From assembly GCA_036388095.1 (NCBI GenBank), contig DASVSL010000044.1:1-9203 (forward strand): a stretch of DNA of 9,203 nucleotides, written 5' to 3'. A program made the translations under genes and the position numbers. Every line of letters starts with the position of its first letter. The first letter of the stretch is position 1. Positions 5,426-9,203 of this stretch are shown here, piece after piece. The notes below the pieces were generated by a model. The model searched no databases. It was not told the DNA's origin and saw nothing but the letters and a program-made list of their open reading frames with translations. Source of the stretch: DASVSL01 sp036388095. Lineage in GTDB: Bacteria; Patescibacteriota; Saccharimonadia; Saccharimonadales; Saccharimonadaceae.

Positions 5426-7058
5426 TGAACGTGATGACGATTTTTTTGGCGTTATTCGGCGCCTTCGTCACCCAGAACGGGCTTAAGCGTACGTTGACAT
5501 CCTCGACCCCTTGGACCGCTTCGATTTGTTGCTGGATCTCGCCTGACCGTTTGCCCTTGAGTTGCTCGGCGAGTGCTGCTTCGTCGATGTTTGGTCCGAC
5601 CTGAGCAACGGCAACGGCGCGGATGGCATAGGAATCACCCTCGCCGGTAAACTCGCTGAACTTGACGTTGTCGTCACCACTTTCGTAGATCTTCTGATTG
5701 GTCTGACCAGATATCTGCGACTTAGTATAGGCGTCAAAGACTTTTTTGAGGTCGCTGCGCGCCAGGCCGATCATCCGGTAGGTCGTTTCGGCGGTCAGTT
5801 TTGCCTGTGCCGTCGCTTCTTGACCGACAGCTGGCGCACTAGTTGGTTCACCTGGCTCAATCGCGAAACTTTCTTCGATCGAGATAACATTGCCGTCAAA
5901 TTGCTTCTTCACTTCGGCTTTTATCTTGGAGCTATCTTCGGCGGCAAGGTCAGCCTTTGCCTTGTTGACGTCAGCTTGGCTGACGACCGTAATCGTCTTG
6001 TCGGTTCCGCCACTTGTCGTACCGCTAAAGGCCGCGCTGGCGTCTTCTGGTACGCCGCTCAACTCACCCGACGCGTCGTTGTACCGAGCACCGGCCGAAG
6101 CGGCCGTGACGCCGACACTAACGCTGCCGGCACAGGCGGTCGGGAAGCAGCCGGGACCGAACGTACTAGCCGGAACTGACACACTGCTGTCTGTGGTGTA
6201 GGTTAAGCCGCCGGGCGTCATCAGTCGCGTACCTGCCGGAATGGTCGTCGCGTCTTGTGATTGTTTCGATAGCGTCACTTGACCCTTAGCTCTTTCGCCG
6301 ACATCTTTTTTACCGGTCGCTGTAAATGAAGTACTAGCAGAGCGTTTGATTTCTTTGCTAACAAATGGGACGACTGCTTGGTCCGCATCCAGACTTGTCC
6401 CTTTTTGAAGCTTGAGCTGTTGGTTCAGGTTCACGATGTTCGTGCGGGCAGTAATGGTGACAGTCGCTTTACCGGCAAAGAAAATCGCCCAAATGAGGAA
6501 GGCGATGAGCAGAACACCTAGGCCGCCAAAAATGAATAATTTCTTGCGGAAACGATCAAAATTAGGAATGGCAGCACCTTTTTTGGTACTTCGTCGACCC
6601 TTCTTTTCTGCAGCGGCACTCGAGGCGAGAGCAGCTGGTTCGTCGTCAACCGACAACCCGGTCGTGTCGATCTCGTCGTCGGCTGGTAACGCGGCCGTCT
6701 TAGCGAGTTCACCGACCGGCAGTTGGTTGCCGTCGATCACATCCTCGGGTTCGGCCTCGACCTTATCGAGCGTTGGAATTTCTGGACGACTTTGCAGATT
6801 CTTGGCGACAGGCATCGCGACACCAGCTGCCAGGCTAGTCAAGGCTTTATCATTGGTAATCAGCACGACGCGCTTATCCGCGCTACCGGCAGCGCGTTGC
6901 AATAACTTCAGGCTGACGACACTCTGTAGCATCCCGACTCGACGCGGCGGTACGAGGGCGACAATCGGTGCTTTCGCCGTTTTTACTTTTTCGATGACGG
7001 CAGTGATGTCGTCTTCAATATCTACGTAGATGACGTCTTTTTTTGGATCGTTGTTCAT
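5409..7058 (-). CDS. Single-pass membrane protein with a baseplate-J-like extracytoplasmic region
   Basis: 549 residues in three parts. An N-terminal alpha/beta domain (about 8-90) has alternating hydrophobic strands (DVIYVDI, PIVALVPP, KRVVLIT). An acidic low-complexity linker (about 96-150) and a basic stretch before the membrane come next. One transmembrane helix (about 173-195) is followed by a large outside region. That region contains KGQVTLSKQSQDATTIPAG (258-276) and a following GVTAASAGARYN stretch (316-327), which resemble the baseplate J/gp47 beta domain seen in Chloroflexota and CPR membrane proteins. A Cys pair (304 and 309) lies outside the membrane. By location it follows the ftsA-like gene with a 4-bp ATGA overlap and overlaps ruvX by 17 bp. 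Inferred role: membrane partner of the actin-like ATPase, as PilN partners PilM. The exact function is unknown. Confidence 0.8.
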   Translation of the reverse strand: MNNDPKKDVIYVDIEDDITAVIEKVKTAKAPIVALVPPRRVGMLQSVVSLKLLQRAAGSADKRVVLITNDKALTSLAAGVAMPVAKNLQSRPEIPTLDKVEAEPEDVIDGNQLPVGELAKTAALPADDEIDTTGLSVDDEPAALASSAAAEKKGRRSTKKGAAIPNFDRFRKKLFIFGGLGVLLIAFLIWAIFFAGKATVTITARTNIVNLNQQLKLQKGTSLDADQAVVPFVSKEIKRSASTSFTATGKKDVGERAKGQVTLSKQSQDATTIPAGTRLMTPGGLTYTTDSSVSVPASTFGPGCFPTACAGSVSVGVTAASAGARYNDASGELSGVPEDASAAFSGTTSGGTDKTITVVSQADVNKAKADLAAEDSSKIKAEVKKQFDGNVISIEESFAIEPGEPTSAPAVGQEATAQAKLTAETTYRMIGLARSDLKKVFDAYTKSQISGQTNQKIYESGDDNVKFSEFTGEGDSYAIRAVAVAQVGPNIDEAALAEQLKGKRSGEIQQQIEAVQGVEDVNVRLSPFWVTKAPNNAKKIVITFNVDQK

Positions 7059-8323
7059 ATGCGAAGTAGTCGGTTAAATTTTTCTTTGACAGAGTCGCCA
7101 CCCGAGCTGCCTACCATCGTATCATAGCCAACTCTCAGCAGGCCCATAGCGGTGACGTAGGTGTGATCGAGGGACGAATTGGTACTATCGGTAATCCCCT
7201 GAACATCGGTCGGTGAGATGTGCTGGATGCTCGGTCGCTTCGTGAATGGTAGTTCTTTGTACCATTCACTGCTCCGCAGGGCTTCAACTAATTTCGTGAG
7301 GCTAGAGCCACCACCACACAATAGGATTCGGCTCGGCAGATGATCAACTGAATCGAATTCCGACAGGGCGAGTTCGACGCCACCGAGCCAAACTTCGAGC
7401 GTCTTGTCGAGACTGGCATTGACCTGCGTCGCGACGGTCGGCTTCAGGGTGCCTTCGTCGACATGGATTTTCAGCTTTTCTGCATCCTCGTAGCTCAGCT
7501 CCATATCTGTCGCGATCGTGCGCGTAAAGCTACGGCCGCCAATGCCGAACATCTTGGTTCCCTCGACACCACCATCGTTGACGACGGCAATATCAGTCGT
7601 GCCACCACCTACGTCAGTCAAAATAGCCGTAAAGGTGCTACCGGCATCAGTGCCAAGCACGCTACGGCTGACGGCGAACGGTTCGGCCGCGACGGCTACG
7701 AGATCAAGGTCGAGCTCTTTGGCAGCGCGTTCAAGTGCACCAATGTGCACCATCGGCGCAAAAGCGGTGTAAATCTGAATGGCAACGTCACGACCCTGAA
7801 AGCCGATCGGGTTACTCACTTTGTAGCCGTCAATGTGAATGGCGACGATGGCGCTGTTAACCAGCTTGACCTCGACGTCGACGTTACCGGTTTCGGCCGC
7901 AATCTGCTTTTGGGCTTTGGCGCCGGCGCGTTCTTGCACCTTTTCGATGATGAATTCCATTTCGTTGACATCAAGCGCCCGGTCCGGCTGAGGCCGCTTG
8001 TAACGGATCGTACTGGTTGTCCCTTTGACAAGCTCGCCGGCGATACCGATAACGGCCCGACGACCTTGCACACCAGCTTGGCTTTCGGCCTGCGCTAGAG
8101 CGTCTTCACAATTGCGAACCACACCACCAATGTCGCTGATCGCACCACCGTGCATGTCGCTCAGCGCCTGGCGTGATCGTCCGACACCAATAATAGCGAG
8201 ATCATCGCCTTCGACACGAGCGATGAGTGCTTTGACGAACTCGGTACCGATATCGAGTGCGACCAGTAACTCTTCACTATTGCCGCCACGGGGCAGCTTG
8301 CCCTTTAATTTGCCTAGTATCAT
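7055..8323 (-). CDS. ftsA: FtsA/PilM-type actin-like ATPase
   Basis: 422 residues, the usual FtsA size. The actin-fold nucleotide motifs are clear: phosphate-1 VALDIGTEFVKA (21-32), phosphate-2 LTDVGGGTTDIAV (235-247) and adenosine motif ILLCGGGSSLTKL (333-345). An SHS2-type insert (about 88-200) replaces the actin subdomain 1B, as in FtsA and PilM. The C-terminus KEKFNRLLRI can form an amphipathic basic helix like the FtsA membrane-targeting tail. FtsA anchors FtsZ to the membrane; PilM instead binds a PilN tail. No ftsZ is in the window and the next gene encodes a membrane protein, so a PilM-like role remains possible. The ATG lies about 5 bases after the predicted transcription start and has no Shine-Dalgarno site. 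It is the first gene of the four-gene operon. Confidence 0.88.
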   Translation of the reverse strand: MILGKLKGKLPRGGNSEELLVALDIGTEFVKALIARVEGDDLAIIGVGRSRQALSDMHGGAISDIGGVVRNCEDALAQAESQAGVQGRRAVIGIAGELVKGTTSTIRYKRPQPDRALDVNEMEFIIEKVQERAGAKAQKQIAAETGNVDVEVKLVNSAIVAIHIDGYKVSNPIGFQGRDVAIQIYTAFAPMVHIGALERAAKELDLDLVAVAAEPFAVSRSVLGTDAGSTFTAILTDVGGGTTDIAVVNDGGVEGTKMFGIGGRSFTRTIATDMELSYEDAEKLKIHVDEGTLKPTVATQVNASLDKTLEVWLGGVELALSEFDSVDHLPSRILLCGGGSSLTKLVEALRSSEWYKELPFTKRPSIQHISPTDVQGITDSTNSSLDHTYVTAMGLLRVGYDTMVGSSGGDSVKEKFNRLLRI

Positions 8324-8334
8324 GCTTACGGCTG

Positions 8335-8363
8335 ATTATAAACCATGCAACAGCCGGTATCTA
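8335..8363 (-). promoter_or_regulatory. Promoter of the ftsA operon
   Basis: On the minus strand TAGATA (8363-8358, 4 of 6), 17 bases, then a perfect TATAAT (8340-8335). The expected start near 8328 leaves a leader of about 5 bases before the ATG at 8323, so the mRNA is nearly leaderless. It diverges from the plus-strand promoter at 8385-8413. Confidence 0.65.
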
Positions 8364-8384
8364 TAGAGAACGACGTTGTTGCCA

Positions 8385-8413
8385 TTGACATTTTCTTTAT
8401 GAGTGGTCATAAT
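8385..8413 (+). promoter_or_regulatory. Near-consensus promoter of the small membrane protein gene
   Basis: TTGACA (8385-8390), exactly 17 bases, then CATAAT (8408-8413, 5 of 6). Transcription should start near 8420, leaving a leader of about 30 bases that contains the AAGGAG site. With the terminator at 8895-8930 this defines a single-gene unit. Confidence 0.78.
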
Positions 8414-8437
8414 ATATGCATACTCATCGTCTTCTGC

Positions 8438-8443
8438 AAGGAG
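8438..8443 (+). promoter_or_regulatory. Shine-Dalgarno site deciding the start at 8451
   Basis: AAGGAG, 7 bases before the ATG at 8451. It selects this start over the in-frame upstream ATG at 8403, which lies inside the promoter spacer. Confidence 0.85.
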
Positions 8444-8450
8444 AATTCCC

Positions 8451-8858
8451 ATGAGCCGTACCTCATCTACCGTCACGCGGCAAGCGCTCATCGTTCTGTT
8501 CTTAGCAATCGCTGTCACGACCCTCGTACACGTCATGGCACGTATCGCGCTCAATACGCTAATTTACGAGGCCCGTAGTTTCGCCTATTCGGGTCGGGAA
8601 CATAACTTGTTGAGCTGGCAACCTATTGATAAAGGGGATGCTCTCGTGGCTCACTTGCTCGGCATAATCGGAGCATGCGTAGCCCTGTCCATCGTGGTTC
8701 TGCTCTTCAAAGTTGTCGAAGGGCCGAGCAAGTACATTGATCCCTGCGAGGACAACCGAGCGTGCCCATGCCCCCGTCACCGGCAAGAGGAGCGTGATGC
8801 AGCCGCTGCGGCGGCGGCCAGTGCAGCCGTGACATCGACCACCATCAACTCAGTGTGA
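8451..8858 (+). CDS. Small two-helix membrane protein of unknown function
   Basis: 135 residues. A short basic N-terminus (MSRTSSTVTR) precedes a first membrane helix (about 12-34). An outside loop of about 30 residues follows, then a second helix (about 65-88) and a cytoplasmic tail. The tail holds three cysteines (99, 105, 107, in CEDNRACPCP), a charged HRQEERD stretch and an alanine-rich run. The predicted topology is both ends inside. I do not recognise the family. The gene has its own near-consensus promoter, a strong Shine-Dalgarno site and an intrinsic terminator, so it is very likely expressed as a single gene. It diverges from ftsA and converges with alaS. Two-helix architecture alone cannot separate a transporter subunit, holin-like protein or envelope factor. 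Confidence 0.78.
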   Translation: MSRTSSTVTRQALIVLFLAIAVTTLVHVMARIALNTLIYEARSFAYSGREHNLLSWQPIDKGDALVAHLLGIIGACVALSIVVLLFKVVEGPSKYIDPCEDNRACPCPRHRQEERDAAAAAAASAAVTSTTINSV

Positions 8859-8865
8859 TGGACGT

Positions 8866-8890
8866 CCCGCCAGGCACCACCCCTGGCGGG
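8866..8890. other. 9-bp GC-rich hairpin before the terminator
   Basis: CCCGCCAGG (8866-8874) and CCTGGCGGG (8882-8890) pair perfectly around a 7-nt loop, eight bases after the stop codon at 8858. No T-run follows it directly, so the terminator proper is the next hairpin. It may protect the mRNA 3' end or stop polymerase coming from the alaS side. Confidence 0.65.
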
Positions 8891-8894
8891 CACA

Positions 8895-8930
8895 GACGGA
8901 CAGTCTACGTACTGTTCGTCTTTTTATTTC
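8895..8930 (+). terminator. Intrinsic terminator of the small membrane protein gene
   Basis: GACGGACAGT (8895-8904) pairs with ACTGTTCGTC (8911-8920) over 10 bp, with one G-U pair and a 6-nt loop. TTTTTATTTC (8921-8930) follows immediately. The G-U pair and the T-run both favour the plus strand. It ends two bases before the alaS stop codon. Confidence 0.9.
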
Positions 8931-8931
8931 T

Positions 8932-9203
8932 TTACTTTAGAACTGCTTTAATTCGCCTGATACCAGCGCTCGATGATTCTTCTTTCGTGATCTTGAACCG
9001 TTTGCCGTCTTCGAATAGTTGCAGCGTGTGGTCGACGTGCGGGCCGCCGCAGATTTCGAACGAAAATGGTTTGTCGGCGCCGACAGCTTGCATACGATAG
9101 CATTTGACAGTTTCGCCATAGCGATCGCCGAAGGCTCCCAGGACACCGAGTTCGTTCCGGGCGTAATCAGTCGGGTGTTCTTCCCAGGTAACTTTGAGAT
9201 CTT
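8932..9203 (-). CDS. alaS: Alanyl-tRNA synthetase, C-terminal end (partial), lacking the C-Ala domain
   Basis: The last 90 residues are present; the frame runs off the right edge. They cover the end of the editing (tRNA_SAD) domain: VKCYRMQAV, then ICGGPHV, whose Cys and His are zinc ligands of the editing site, and finally EESSSAGIRRIKAVLK followed directly by TAA. The enzyme charges tRNA-Ala, and the editing domain clears mischarged Ser or Gly. In most bacteria the protein continues after the RRIEAV-type motif with a coiled coil/DHHA1 and C-Ala domain. Here it stops at once, as I recall for short CPR enzymes. ThrRS shares the SAD fold, but the ending with AGIRRIKAV and then a stop fits AlaRS. 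It converges with the plus-strand gene. Confidence 0.85.
   Translation of the reverse strand, partial: DLKVTWEEHPTDYARNELGVLGAFGDRYGETVKCYRMQAVGADKPFSFEICGGPHVDHTLQLFEDGKRFKITKEESSSAGIRRIKAVLK

Noticed and set aside
7463..8098. Long plus-strand frames opposite ftsA, and similar ones opposite other minus-strand genes (for example 5562-6179, 6412-7029, 3787-4248)
   Set aside because: They are antisense shadows produced by codon bias; the minus-strand proteins have clear family motifs and these do not.
1..9203. CRISPR array, tRNA genes or integrase/transposase genes
   Set aside because: No regularly spaced direct repeats, no tRNA T-arm or anticodon patterns, and no recombinase motifs were seen on either strand.

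Overview
The window looks like a stretch of a Patescibacteria (CPR) chromosome, most likely Candidatus Saccharibacteria (TM7). The reasons are an alaS gene that appears to stop right after its editing domain, a compact overlapping operon of an FtsA-like ATPase, a membrane protein with a baseplate-J-like region, RuvX and MltG, and a LysM-CHAP cell-wall hydrolase. The genetic code looks standard. The lineage is inferred from gene content alone; no rRNA or ribosomal protein gene is present to fix it.

Left end (1-937). A plus-strand reading frame of unknown function ends at 164. From about 890 down to about 172 on the minus strand I see no credible protein gene. Instead there is a candidate large structured RNA of about 720 nt. 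It has a perfect TTGACA-N17-TATAAT promoter (897-925), a 14-bp helix joining its 5' and 3' parts (835-848 with 205-218), at least ten internal hairpins, and a hairpin plus U-rich terminator (171-199). Several imperfect pairs become G-U wobbles only on the minus strand, and one hairpin there carries a C(UUCG)G tetraloop. I could not match it to RNase P RNA, tmRNA, SRP RNA or 6S RNA. It is the most interesting object in the window.

Middle (938-3820). The minus strand carries obgE (ribosome-associated GTPase) and a secreted or anchored LysM-LysM-CHAP peptidoglycan hydrolase. Between them is a 125-bp element bounded by a perfect 17-bp inverted repeat, flanked by TAG on both sides and overlapping the hydrolase stop codon. 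Upstream of the hydrolase is a gene-free stretch of about 290 bp with a strong minus-strand promoter (3774-3802), paired segments and a T7 tract. It could be a long regulatory leader or a separate small RNA.

Right half (3820-8323). A tight minus-strand operon runs ftsA-like, baseplate-J-like membrane protein, ruvX, mltG. Every junction overlaps (4, 17 and 11 bp). It pairs an actin-like cytoplasmic ATPase with a single-pass membrane protein, a Holliday-junction/rRNA-processing nuclease family member and the lytic transglycosylase that ends glycan strands, so the theme is the cell envelope and division.

Right end (8324-9203). Divergent promoters separate ftsA from a small two-helix membrane protein gene on the plus strand, which has its own near-consensus promoter, a good Shine-Dalgarno site and a textbook intrinsic terminator. 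The window closes with the 3' end of alaS on the minus strand, convergent with that gene.
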